Origin: an uncultured Sphingomonadaceae bacterium
Lineage (GTDB): Bacteria > Pseudomonadota > Alphaproteobacteria > Sphingomonadales > Sphingomonadaceae
DNA: 5,309 nucleotides
Direction: 5' to 3'
Assembly (NCBI GenBank): GCA_938003725.1
Contig: CALKXX010000113.1
Span: forward strand, 1-5,309
In this document: positions 1-5,309 of the stretch, piece after piece
Position numbering within the stretch: the stretch's first letter is position 1
Layout: each line of letters begins with the position of its first letter
Position numbers and translations under genes: made by a program
The notes under the pieces: generated by a model
What the model was told of the DNA's origin: nothing
The model's database searches: none
Seen by the model: only the letters and a program-made list of their open reading frames with translations

Positions 1-1652
1 CGGGCCAGTTTTGCTATTTCGCGCTCCAACGTTCGAACGCCCGCTTCTCTTGTGTAATAGCGGATCAGATCGCGCAAAGCGTCATCACGGAGCGCAAACT
101 CCCCTTTTTTCAGGCCATGCGCATCAATCTGCTTTTGTAAAAGATGGCGTTTTGCAATTTCGATCTTTTCGTCTTCCGTATATCCTTCGAGCCGGATAAT
201 TTCCATCCGGTCAAGTAGCGGTTGCGGCAAGTTCAGCGAGTTGGCCGTCGTCACGAACATGATGTCCGATAGATCGATATCAATTTCGAGATAGTGATCC
301 TGAAACTTGTCATTCTGCTCCGGGTCTAGCACTTCCAATAGCGCAGACGCCGGGTCACCACGAAAATCTTGTCCAAGCTTGTCAATTTCATCCAGCAGAA
401 ACAATGGATTGGATGCACCGGCCTTTTTCAAGTTCGATACGATCTTACCGGGCAGAGACCCGATATAGGTGCGTCGATGACCGCGAATTTCCGCTTCATC
501 ACGAACACCGCCCAATGACTGGCGCACAAATTCCCGTCCGGTTGCCCGTGCGATGGACCGGCCCAAAGACGTCTTACCGACACCAGGAGGCCCAACCAGG
601 CAAAGAATAGGGCCTTTAAGTTTGTTCGTCCGCGCCTGCACCGCCAGATATTCAATGATCCGCTCTTTTACCTTTTCCAGAGCGAAATGATCATCATCCA
701 GAATTTTCTCAGCTTGCTTGATATCTTTTTTGAGACGCGATTTCTTGCCCCATGGAAGGCCGAGCAGCACATCCAGATAATTGCGCACAACCGTCGCCTC
801 AGCCGACATGGGTTGCATGCCCTTCAGCTTTTTATATTCGGCTTTGGCTTTTTCTTTGGCTTCCTTGGAGAGTTTCATCTCCTCAATTTTTTTACCAAGA
901 GCGGACATTTCGTCGCCCTCACCATCTTCGCCGTCGCCCAGCTCGCGTTGAATGGCCTTCATTTGCTCATTCAAATAATATTCGCGCTGCGTTTTTTCCA
1001 TCTGACGCTTCACACGGCCGCGAATTTTCTTCTCAACCTGCAGGACGCCAAGTTCACCTTCCATGAAGGCAAAAGCCATTTCTAGACGCTTGACCGCATC
1101 GGATTCGATCAACAGACTCTGCTTGTCCGATACTTTGACGTTGATATTTGCCGCAACCGCATCGGCCAGCCGTGAAGCATCGTCAATTTCACCAAGTTGC
1201 ACAACGGTTTCCGCCGGCATCTTCTTGTTAAGTTTGGAATAATTCTCAAATTGCTCGACCACGGAACGCATCAAAGCAGTCGCTTCCGCTCCCTCTGTTG
1301 CTTGCTCTTCTACCAGATCGATATTCGCGAGCACAAAACCATCGGATTGCTCCTCCAATGTTTTATGTTTGGCACGCTGTTGCCCTTCTACAAGCACCCG
1401 AACCGTGCCGTCAGGTAGTTTCAACAGCTGTAATACCGTTGCGACCACGCCCAAATCGTAAAGATCATCATGCCCCGGATCATCTTCCGCAGGGTCAAGC
1501 TGAGCAACAAGAAAAATCTCTTTGTCGCTATCCATCGCCTTCTCGAGGGCCACTACGGACTTATCACGTCCTACAAAAAGAGGAACGATCATATTGGGAA
1601 ATACAACAATGTCGCGAAGCGGCAGTAGCGGAAGTGATTTTGATTGAGACAT
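1..1652 (-). CDS. lon: ATP-dependent protease Lon (3' end outside window)
   Basis: The first 550 codons of the cytoplasmic hexameric protease that degrades misfolded proteins and unstable regulators. The N-terminal substrate-binding LON domain starts at once (LPLLPLRDIVVFPNMIVPLF) and extends to about residue 205. A charged helical segment follows (KRQMEKTQREYYLNEQMKAI). The AAA+ module has Walker A GPPGVGKT (354-361, K360), Walker B LLDEID (D421, E422), sensor 1 Asn471 in TTANSLN, arginine finger R482 in LLDRM, and sensor 2 R540 in GVRTLERE. Each sits two residues before its E. coli counterpart (K362, D423, N473, R484, R542), so the gene is full-length so far without indels. The peptidase domain with the Ser-Lys dyad lies off the window, so activity cannot be judged. 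The start is fixed by the Shine-Dalgarno and upstream stop. A heat-shock-like promoter precedes it. Confidence 0.98.
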   Translation of the reverse strand, partial: MSQSKSLPLLPLRDIVVFPNMIVPLFVGRDKSVVALEKAMDSDKEIFLVAQLDPAEDDPGHDDLYDLGVVATVLQLLKLPDGTVRVLVEGQQRAKHKTLEEQSDGFVLANIDLVEEQATEGAEATALMRSVVEQFENYSKLNKKMPAETVVQLGEIDDASRLADAVAANINVKVSDKQSLLIESDAVKRLEMAFAFMEGELGVLQVEKKIRGRVKRQMEKTQREYYLNEQMKAIQRELGDGEDGEGDEMSALGKKIEEMKLSKEAKEKAKAEYKKLKGMQPMSAEATVVRNYLDVLLGLPWGKKSRLKKDIKQAEKILDDDHFALEKVKERIIEYLAVQARTNKLKGPILCLVGPPGVGKTSLGRSIARATGREFVRQSLGGVRDEAEIRGHRRTYIGSLPGKIVSNLKKAGASNPLFLLDEIDKLGQDFRGDPASALLEVLDPEQNDKFQDHYLEIDIDLSDIMFVTTANSLNLPQPLLDRMEIIRLEGYTEDEKIEIAKRHLLQKQIDAHGLKKGEFALRDDALRDLIRYYTREAGVRTLEREIAKLA

Positions 1653-1657
1653 TGATA

Positions 1658-1661
1658 CTCC
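1658..1661 (-). promoter_or_regulatory. Shine-Dalgarno of lon
   Basis: Minus-strand GGAG lies 5 nt before the ATG at 1652. An in-frame TAG five codons upstream of that ATG rules out a longer N-terminus. Confidence 0.7.
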
Positions 1662-1680
1662 AAACTATGACACGTAATCT

Positions 1681-1706
1681 GCGCCCTCCTGCCTTATATG
1701 GGGCGC
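1681..1706. repeat. inverted repeat GCGCCC-N14-GGGCGC over the lon promoter
   Basis: A perfect 6-bp inverted repeat (1681-1686 and 1701-1706) flanks a 14-nt spacer. It covers the lon -10 region and expected start site. No T-tract follows on the minus strand, so it does not look like a terminator. It could be an operator half-site pair or chance in GC-rich DNA. Confidence 0.35.
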
Positions 1707-1723
1707 TTCAAAGGCACTTCAAC
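1696..1723 (-). promoter_or_regulatory. lon promoter: sigma32-like heat-shock boxes overlapping sigma70-like boxes
   Basis: In the ybaB-lon gap the minus strand reads GTTGAAG (1723-1717), 13 nt, CCCCATAT (1703-1696). Against the E. coli sigma32 consensus CTTGAAA-N13/17-CCCCATnT the -10 half is a full match and the -35 half differs at its two outer bases. The same bases form a sigma70-like pair, TTGAAG (1722-1717), 18 nt, TATAAG (1698-1693). Initiation near 1688 would leave a leader of about 35 nt containing the lon Shine-Dalgarno. A heat-shock promoter fits lon, a classical sigma32 regulon member. Confidence 0.65.
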
Positions 1724-1750
1724 CATCGGAAGCGAGGATTCTCCAACTTG

Positions 1751-2086
1751 CTAAAAAGGCAGTTTAAAACCTGGGGGCAACTGCATTCCGCTGGTCATTT
1801 TACCCATCTCTTCGCCGCTTACCTGATCGGCCCGATCTTTGGCATCATTGAAAGCAGCTGCGACTAGGTCTTCCAATATCCCTTTATCCTCGGCCTTCAT
1901 AAGGCTGTCATCGATGCTGACACCCAATATACGTCCTTTGGCAGTTGCCTTCACCACAACCAGTCCGCCGCCGGATTTTCCCTCTACCTCGACGCTATCA
2001 AGCTTGGCTTGAGCTTCTTCCATCTGTTTCTGGACGGTTTCTGCGGCTTCCTGTGCCGCCTTCATCATTTCGTTAATGTCTTTCAC
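1751..2086 (-). CDS. ybaB: YbaB/EbfC family nucleoid-associated DNA-binding protein
   Basis: A 111-residue protein of the YbaB/EbfC family; members form homodimers shaped like tweezers that bind DNA and are associated with the nucleoid. It begins with a charged, Gln/Glu-rich amphipathic helix (residues 1-30, including MMKAAQEAAETVQKQ), then the family's beta-sheet core (VEVEGKSGGGLVVVKATAKG, about 32-51), the VSIDDSLM segment, a second helix LEDLVAAAFNDAKDRA, and a Met/Gly/Pro-rich tail ending in GFKLPF. Length and order are typical. The GTG start follows the dnaX stop by 2 nt, so it is co-transcribed with and translationally coupled to dnaX, the usual pairing in bacteria. recR often comes next in this cluster but is absent here. 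The precise physiological function of the family remains poorly defined. Confidence 0.96.
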   Translation of the reverse strand: MKDINEMMKAAQEAAETVQKQMEEAQAKLDSVEVEGKSGGGLVVVKATAKGRILGVSIDDSLMKAEDKGILEDLVAAAFNDAKDRADQVSGEEMGKMTSGMQLPPGFKLPF

Positions 2087-2088
2087 GT

Positions 2089-3921
2089 CTATGCGCTCCT
2101 CGATTCTCTGCTGGCATCATGCCGACCATCTTCATCATCTTCCAAAAGTTCTGCATCCGGAAATGCCTCAAACGCGGCTTTTACCAAGGGCGTGTCTAAT
2201 ATTTCCTGCCGCGCGGCTTCCCTTATATTCTGGGCTTGTTCGGCAAGACTTGGCTGTGCGTTGCCTTGCCCTTCGGATATTGTCCATTGCACGCCCGTCT
2301 CATCTTTCAACGCTTCAGATATTTTCTTCAGATCAGATTCGGAGATAGGTCTTGCGGATTGATAGGAAATATTGGGCGCCGCAAAGCTCACCACCCGCAT
2401 ATCTGCGATCAAAATACTTTCCAAAACCGGGGACACCCGGCCCACAATGTCGACAACTGTGTCAAAATCATCTGGTAAATCAGCCCTGTCGCTGGCCCTG
2501 TCGCTGACTTTGTCAACGGGTTCGTCACTGATCTTGGTATTGGCATTGGCACCGATCTTGGCACTGGGTTCGTCCATCGCTTGAACAGAGTGTTGCTCCG
2601 TATGTGCTGGCTTCGGTGGGGTCGGGGCAACATCAGATACGGTGGTTGGCCTAGCGCCCGTGTCGCCCGTTTCAGCTGTGCCACCTGGTTCAACCGCGCG
2701 ATCAGCAATCATTTTTGCCAATTCACCGGGGTCCGGCATATCCGCTGCACATAGCACACGCAGCAACGCCATATCACAGGCTTCACGCGGCATATGCGCC
2801 TGCTGAACCTCTTCATATCCTTTTAGAAGAAGTTGCCATAACCGGTGGAGAACAGGATAGGAAAGGCGATCAGCCCATTCCGTCATCTGCGCTCTGGCTT
2901 CGTCCGAAAAAGTCGGGTCATTCACGCGGCCGACTTTGTTCAAAGTAACCTGATGCGTCAGGTTCAATAGACCGTTCATCAACGACAGCGGCTCTACACC
3001 AATGCGATATTGGTCATCAATTGCGTCAAGCATGGAATTAGATTCGCCGGACAACAGCAATCCAAATAATCGCCGAACCGCACTGCGATCCGATAAACCG
3101 AGCATTTCCCGTATTTGCGCGGCTTTCACCTCGCCATCCCCGTCCATATCAGCATGGGCAATAGCTTGATCGAGGATGGACAAACCATCGCGCACCGACC
3201 CCTCGGCGGCCTGTGCGATCAAATCCAGTGCTTCGGATTCTGCCGACACACCCTCTTTGGCGATAATATTGCCAAAATGCTCCGATAATTCCGCTGCTTT
3301 AATCCGCTTCAGATCAAACCGCTGGCACCGCGAAAGCACAGTGATCGGTACTTTATTGACTTCGGTTGTCGCAAAGATGAACTTCACATGCGCCGGTGGT
3401 TCTTCCAGGGTCTTGAGCAGCGCATTGAACGCATTTTTCGACAACATGTGAACTTCATCGATAATGTAGATTTTATAACGCGCCGAAACCGAGGAATAGC
3501 GAACAGCCTCAATAATTTCCCGCACGTCATCAACGCCGGTGTGGCTGGCAGCGTCCATCTCTATGACATCGATAAAGCTGCCCTCGGCGATACCCCGGCA
3601 AGGCTCGCACTTACCGCAAGGATCAATAGTCGGACCGCCCTGTTCATCTTCACCGATACAGTTCAGTGCTTTGGCAATCAGGCGCGCTGTGGTGGTCTTT
3701 CCTACTCCGCGCACGCCGGTCATAAGAAATGCATGGGCCAACCGATCGCGTTTTATCGCGTTGCCCAGCGTTTGCACCATCGCATCCTGACCAATTAACT
3801 CGGCAAAGCTGGAAGGTCGATATTTCCGCGCCAATACGCGGTACGGCTGTGCAGAACCAGGTGCCGGTTGCTCCGGTGCTTCGACGCCGCCTGCTGCGAA
3901 TATATCTTGGGAATCGGACAT
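2089..3921 (-). CDS. dnaX: DNA polymerase III subunit tau (clamp-loader ATPase)
   Basis: This 610-residue protein is the motor of the clamp loader that places the beta sliding clamp on primed DNA and tethers polymerase cores. After a 27-residue Ala/Pro-rich leader comes YRVLARKYRPSSF, then the AAA+ module: Walker A GVRGVGKT (69-76), four zinc-binding Cys (88, 102, 105, 108), Walker B IIDEVH (D155, E156), sensor 1 ATTE (184-187), SRC arginine finger (198-200) and sensor 2 GSVRD (R244). Domain III runs to about 395. A low-complexity linker (411-482) precedes the tau-specific C-terminal part ending in the alphaproteobacterial DnaX tail (about 556-591, with REAARQEILDTPLV). The ATG at 3921 is set by conservation and by an in-frame TGA nine codons upstream; it lacks a clear Shine-Dalgarno. 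There is no slippery A-run, so no separate gamma product is evident from the sequence. Confidence 0.98.
   Translation of the reverse strand: MSDSQDIFAAGGVEAPEQPAPGSAQPYRVLARKYRPSSFAELIGQDAMVQTLGNAIKRDRLAHAFLMTGVRGVGKTTTARLIAKALNCIGEDEQGGPTIDPCGKCEPCRGIAEGSFIDVIEMDAASHTGVDDVREIIEAVRYSSVSARYKIYIIDEVHMLSKNAFNALLKTLEEPPAHVKFIFATTEVNKVPITVLSRCQRFDLKRIKAAELSEHFGNIIAKEGVSAESEALDLIAQAAEGSVRDGLSILDQAIAHADMDGDGEVKAAQIREMLGLSDRSAVRRLFGLLLSGESNSMLDAIDDQYRIGVEPLSLMNGLLNLTHQVTLNKVGRVNDPTFSDEARAQMTEWADRLSYPVLHRLWQLLLKGYEEVQQAHMPREACDMALLRVLCAADMPDPGELAKMIADRAVEPGGTAETGDTGARPTTVSDVAPTPPKPAHTEQHSVQAMDEPSAKIGANANTKISDEPVDKVSDRASDRADLPDDFDTVVDIVGRVSPVLESILIADMRVVSFAAPNISYQSARPISESDLKKISEALKDETGVQWTISEGQGNAQPSLAEQAQNIREAARQEILDTPLVKAAFEAFPDAELLEDDEDGRHDASRESRSA
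2096..2100 (-). promoter_or_regulatory. Shine-Dalgarno of ybaB inside dnaX
   Basis: Minus-strand AGGAG lies in the last dnaX codons, 9 nt before the GTG at 2086. It decides the ybaB start in favour of GTG (next in-frame Met is residue 7) and implies coupling to dnaX translation. Confidence 0.7.
2483..2506 (-). repeat. perfect 12-bp tandem duplication in the dnaX linker
   Basis: The plus-strand unit GCCCTGTCGCTG occurs twice back to back (2483-2494, 2495-2506) and encodes SDRASDRA (residues 473-480). The adjoining stretch to about 2563 has further imperfect repeats (GATCTTGG at 2530 and 2554, TTGGCA variants) coding AKIGANANTKIS. The duplication is in frame and lies in the disordered linker, where length changes are tolerated. 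Confidence 0.85.
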
Positions 3922-3929
3922 TGGTTTCA

Positions 3930-3958
3930 GTCTAGGCTTCCGCCGTCAAATTGTCGAA
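3930..3958 (-). promoter_or_regulatory. weak candidate dnaX promoter
   Basis: Minus-strand TTCGAC (3958-3953), 17 nt, then CTAGAC (3935-3930) loosely resembles the alphaproteobacterial TTGACG/CTATAT-type boxes. A start 7 nt downstream would fall at about 3923, almost on the dnaX ATG (3921), giving a leaderless or near-leaderless mRNA. Both boxes have mismatches; the alternative is read-through from the ffs promoter. Confidence 0.25.
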
Positions 3959-3991
3959 GGCTTAAAGCGTTTTTGCTGTTCAATTTATGAG

Positions 3992-4080
3992 TAGGAGCCG
4001 GGCGACCCGCAGAAAAATCGTTACGGCTGCTTCCTTCCGGATCTGACCGGGTTGGCGAACACTACGTCCACCCGACTCCC
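3992..4080 (-). ncRNA. ffs: signal recognition particle RNA (4.5S, small bacterial type)
   Basis: The RNA binds the protein Ffh to form the SRP, which targets nascent inner-membrane proteins to FtsY and the translocon. The diagnostic domain IV core is present on the minus strand: GGTCAG, then ATCC-GGAA-GGA with the GGAA tetraloop at 4038-4035, then AGCAGCC. The ends pair: GGAGTCGGGTGG (4079-4068) with the stretch at 4005-3994 over 12 consecutive pairs including G-U wobbles, closing one long hairpin of about 89 nt. This is the short form without an Alu domain, as usual in Proteobacteria. Ends are inferred from the stem and promoter spacing and may be off by a few bases. No U-tract terminator follows, so the 3' end is probably made by processing. 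The position just upstream of dnaX matches the scr-dnaX and ffs-dnaX order in other bacteria. Confidence 0.93.
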
Positions 4081-4086
4081 ACCGCG

Positions 4087-4116
4087 CATATGGCGGGATG
4101 TGACGGGTATTTCAAG
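4087..4116 (-). promoter_or_regulatory. ffs promoter, sigma70-like with overlapping sigma32-like boxes
   Basis: On the minus strand a -35 box TTGAAA (4115-4110) is followed by a 17-nt spacer and a -10 box CATATG (4092-4087). The first base of the SRP RNA stem (4080) lies 7 nt downstream, just where a start site should be. The discriminator CGCGGT is GC-rich, as in stringently controlled stable-RNA promoters. The same bases also read as a heat-shock promoter: CTTGAAA (4116-4110), 14 nt, CGCCATAT (4095-4088), one mismatch from the E. coli sigma32 consensus CTTGAAA/CCCCATnT. The promoter sits 25-54 nt beyond the bla stop codon. Confidence 0.7.
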
Positions 4117-4140
4117 TGCTCTTTACGCCGCTGCGGACCG

Positions 4141-5040
4141 CTAATCCGGCAGGGCCACAAGCGGTACAATGGCGCGTGCAACATCCGCAATAGCCGCGTT
4201 GACCCTTTTCGCGGACGCCTTTGGTCTGTCGGTGTAAACCGTCAGGATTAGCGGCGATACGCCATATTCTGCGCGCGATGGCCAGATTATTGCCACATCG
4301 TTATAGGCTGTGCCGCCCGGAGCTGTCCCGGTCTTGTCGCCCGCTGGCCAACCTGCCGGAAGCCCTGCCCTAATCCGTGAAAGCCCTGTTTTGCTATCCT
4401 TCATCCATTTTTGCAGATTCAATTTGTCCACATCTTCTACCGAATCTTTGATCAACACCTGTTGCAGCAAGCGCGCCATAGCCACCGGCGTGGTCGTATC
4501 TCGCGGGTCACCGACCACATTTTCGTTCAAATCCGTCTCATAGCGATCAAGGCGCGTCACAGAGTCACCTTGGGAACGCACAAACGCGGTAAATCCAGCG
4601 GGTCCGCCTATCGCCTTTAGAACCAGATTGGCCGCTGCATTGTCGCTTGTTTCTGCCGCTGCCTTTGCCATATCGAACAATGTCGCCGGCTGTTTGGCCT
4701 GTAATATCTTCTCAACAACGGGAGCATAGGGCACCAAATCGGCCTCGGTCAGAATAATCTTCGCGTACATATCCACTGCACCGCGGTCATGGGCCGCAAA
4801 TAATGCAGATGCCAATGGCGCCTTAAATGTCGAACACATTGCAAAACGCTCACTGCCCCGGTGAGATGTGATCAATATGCCGCTGCTATCAACAAGCGCG
4901 ACGCCCATTCTGCCGCCTATGCGCTCCTCAATTCTAGCAATTCGGGGATTGCTGACAATACTGGCCTGACGCTGACCCGTCACACAGCCGCTCAGCAACA
5001 ATAATGATGAAGACATCAGCAGAGATCGGCGATCAATCAC
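4141..5040 (-). CDS. bla: class A (Ambler) serine beta-lactamase, predicted lipoprotein
   Basis: A 299-residue periplasmic enzyme hydrolysing beta-lactams through an acyl-serine intermediate. All class A motifs are intact: S70-T-F-K73 (native 70-73), S130-D-N132 (native 132-134), E166-T-D-L-N170 (native 168-172) and K234-T-G (native 236-238). Y105 and P107 are present, and R220 (native 222) accompanies Ala at 244, the arrangement seen in KPC-like enzymes that lack R244. Thr237 and Cys69 are also carbapenemase-like, but position 238 is Ala, so the Cys69-Cys238 disulfide cannot form. The N-terminus has a twin-arginine-like DRRSLLM, a hydrophobic stretch and a lipobox LSGC (Cys19), suggesting Tat export and lipid anchoring. 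Translation starts at GTG 5040, fixed by a good Shine-Dalgarno, and is coupled to the ferredoxin gene. No LysR-type ampR regulator or mobile element adjoins it. Family is certain; spectrum is not predictable from sequence alone. Confidence 0.96.
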   Translation of the reverse strand: MIDRRSLLMSSSLLLLSGCVTGQRQASIVSNPRIARIEERIGGRMGVALVDSSGILITSHRGSERFAMCSTFKAPLASALFAAHDRGAVDMYAKIILTEADLVPYAPVVEKILQAKQPATLFDMAKAAAETSDNAAANLVLKAIGGPAGFTAFVRSQGDSVTRLDRYETDLNENVVGDPRDTTTPVAMARLLQQVLIKDSVEDVDKLNLQKWMKDSKTGLSRIRAGLPAGWPAGDKTGTAPGGTAYNDVAIIWPSRAEYGVSPLILTVYTDRPKASAKRVNAAIADVARAIVPLVALPD

Positions 5041-5042
5041 AT

Positions 5043-5309
5043 TTATCGTCCTTGCATATTGTGGCTTTCAGAAGGAATTTTTACGGTTAGCCCATCCAAT
5101 TCCTCAGTCAGTGTAATCTGACAGGCAAGCCTGCTGGTCCGGCGGGCATCGGCGGCTAGATCGAGCATATCTTCTTCCATCTCCGACGCCTCTGGTAGTC
5201 GATCAAAATCTTTTGCATCAACAATGACATGGCACGTGGAACAGGCCATTTGTCCTTCGCAGGTTCCCTCCAGCGGTAGCCCGGCTGCTTGTCCGACTTC
5301 GAGCAGCGA
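5043..5309 (-). CDS. [2Fe-2S] ferredoxin, adrenodoxin type (5' end outside window)
   Basis: This is the last 88 residues of a small electron-transfer ferredoxin; the frame is open to the window edge, so the start and probably some 15-20 residues are missing. Cluster ligands are visible as Cys-x5-Cys-x2-Cys (visible residues 17, 23 and 26, within GTCEGQMACSTCHV) and a fourth Cys at 63 in RLACQI. This is the adrenodoxin/Isc-Fdx pattern rather than the plant type. The acidic helix between them (EASEMEEDMLDLA) matches the partner-docking helix of the family. Such proteins act in the cytoplasm, passing electrons to iron-sulfur cluster assembly or to cytochrome P450 systems; which one applies here cannot be told from the window. 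The TAA stop is 2 nt before the bla start, so the two genes are probably co-transcribed. Family assignment is firm; the exact role is open. Confidence 0.93.
   Translation of the reverse strand, partial: SLLEVGQAAGLPLEGTCEGQMACSTCHVIVDAKDFDRLPEASEMEEDMLDLAADARRTSRLACQITLTEELDGLTVKIPSESHNMQGR
5049..5053 (-). promoter_or_regulatory. Shine-Dalgarno of bla inside the ferredoxin gene
   Basis: AAGGA on the minus strand lies within the last codons of the ferredoxin gene, 8 nt before the GTG at 5040. It supports that GTG as the bla start and suggests that ribosomes finishing the ferredoxin can re-initiate on bla. Confidence 0.7.

Noticed and set aside
687..1085. Plus-strand open frame of 132 codons
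   Set aside because: It lies wholly antisense to the conserved lon reading frame, and its Phe/Leu/His-rich protein is what an antisense of Lys/Glu-rich coding gives.
1298..1867. Plus-strand open frame of 189 codons spanning lon 5' end, the lon promoter and ybaB 3' end
   Set aside because: It is antisense to two conserved genes, and its product has no recognisable domain and low-quality composition.
2483..2575. Short repeats considered as a CRISPR-like array
   Set aside because: Units are 8-12 bp, in frame in the dnaX linker, with no regular spacers.
3388..3798. Plus-strand open frame of 136 codons
   Set aside because: Antisense to the AAA+ core of dnaX, whose motifs are all present on the other strand.
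3961..3985. Possible terminator after ffs (AAAGCG with a run of five T)
   Set aside because: The T-run is on the plus strand; on the transcribed strand it is an A-run, and the short GCTTTAAGC palindrome has no U-tract after it.
4126..4143. Possible bla terminator around GCGGTCCGC
   Set aside because: The palindrome is too short to leave a loop, and no U-tract follows.
4141..5040. bla as a recently acquired mobile resistance gene
   Set aside because: No transposase, integron attC site, terminal inverted repeats or direct duplications flank it, and its codon style looks like the neighbours; it appears resident.

Overview
The window looks like alphaproteobacterial chromosome, most probably a sphingomonad of moderate GC content. 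This rests on the adrenodoxin-type ferredoxin, the small SRP RNA, the DnaX C-terminal region and the Lon sequence; the genus is an inference. All genes lie on the minus strand, so transcription runs from high to low coordinates: 3' part of a [2Fe-2S] ferredoxin gene (5309-5043), class A beta-lactamase bla (5040-4141), SRP RNA gene ffs (about 4080-3992), dnaX (3921-2089), ybaB (2086-1751) and the 5' two thirds of lon (from 1652, running off the window at base 1). Coding density is very high. No gap exceeds about 220 bases, and that gap holds ffs and its promoter.

Three transcriptional blocks are suggested. (1) Ferredoxin and bla sit 2 nt apart; the bla Shine-Dalgarno lies inside the ferredoxin gene, so they look like an operon with translational coupling. 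(2) A well-formed promoter just behind bla drives ffs, and no terminator hairpin separates ffs from dnaX-ybaB, which are themselves 2 nt apart. This is the widespread ffs-dnaX-ybaB neighbourhood (SRP targeting RNA, clamp-loader ATPase, nucleoid-associated protein), but recR, which commonly follows ybaB, is not there. (3) lon follows instead, behind its own roughly 100-nt gap. That gap carries overlapping housekeeping-like and heat-shock (sigma32)-like promoter elements, as expected for a stress protease.

The most notable items are the beta-lactamase (intact catalytic motifs, Tat-like lipoprotein signal, Cys69 and Thr237 as in class A carbapenemases but no Cys238), the paired sigma70/sigma32-like promoters before ffs and lon, and a dnaX gene with no frameshift signal whose linker contains a fresh 12-bp tandem duplication. 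I see no transposase, integrase, tRNA, CRISPR array, defence system or other clearly undescribed system; this is mostly core genome with one accessory resistance-type gene.
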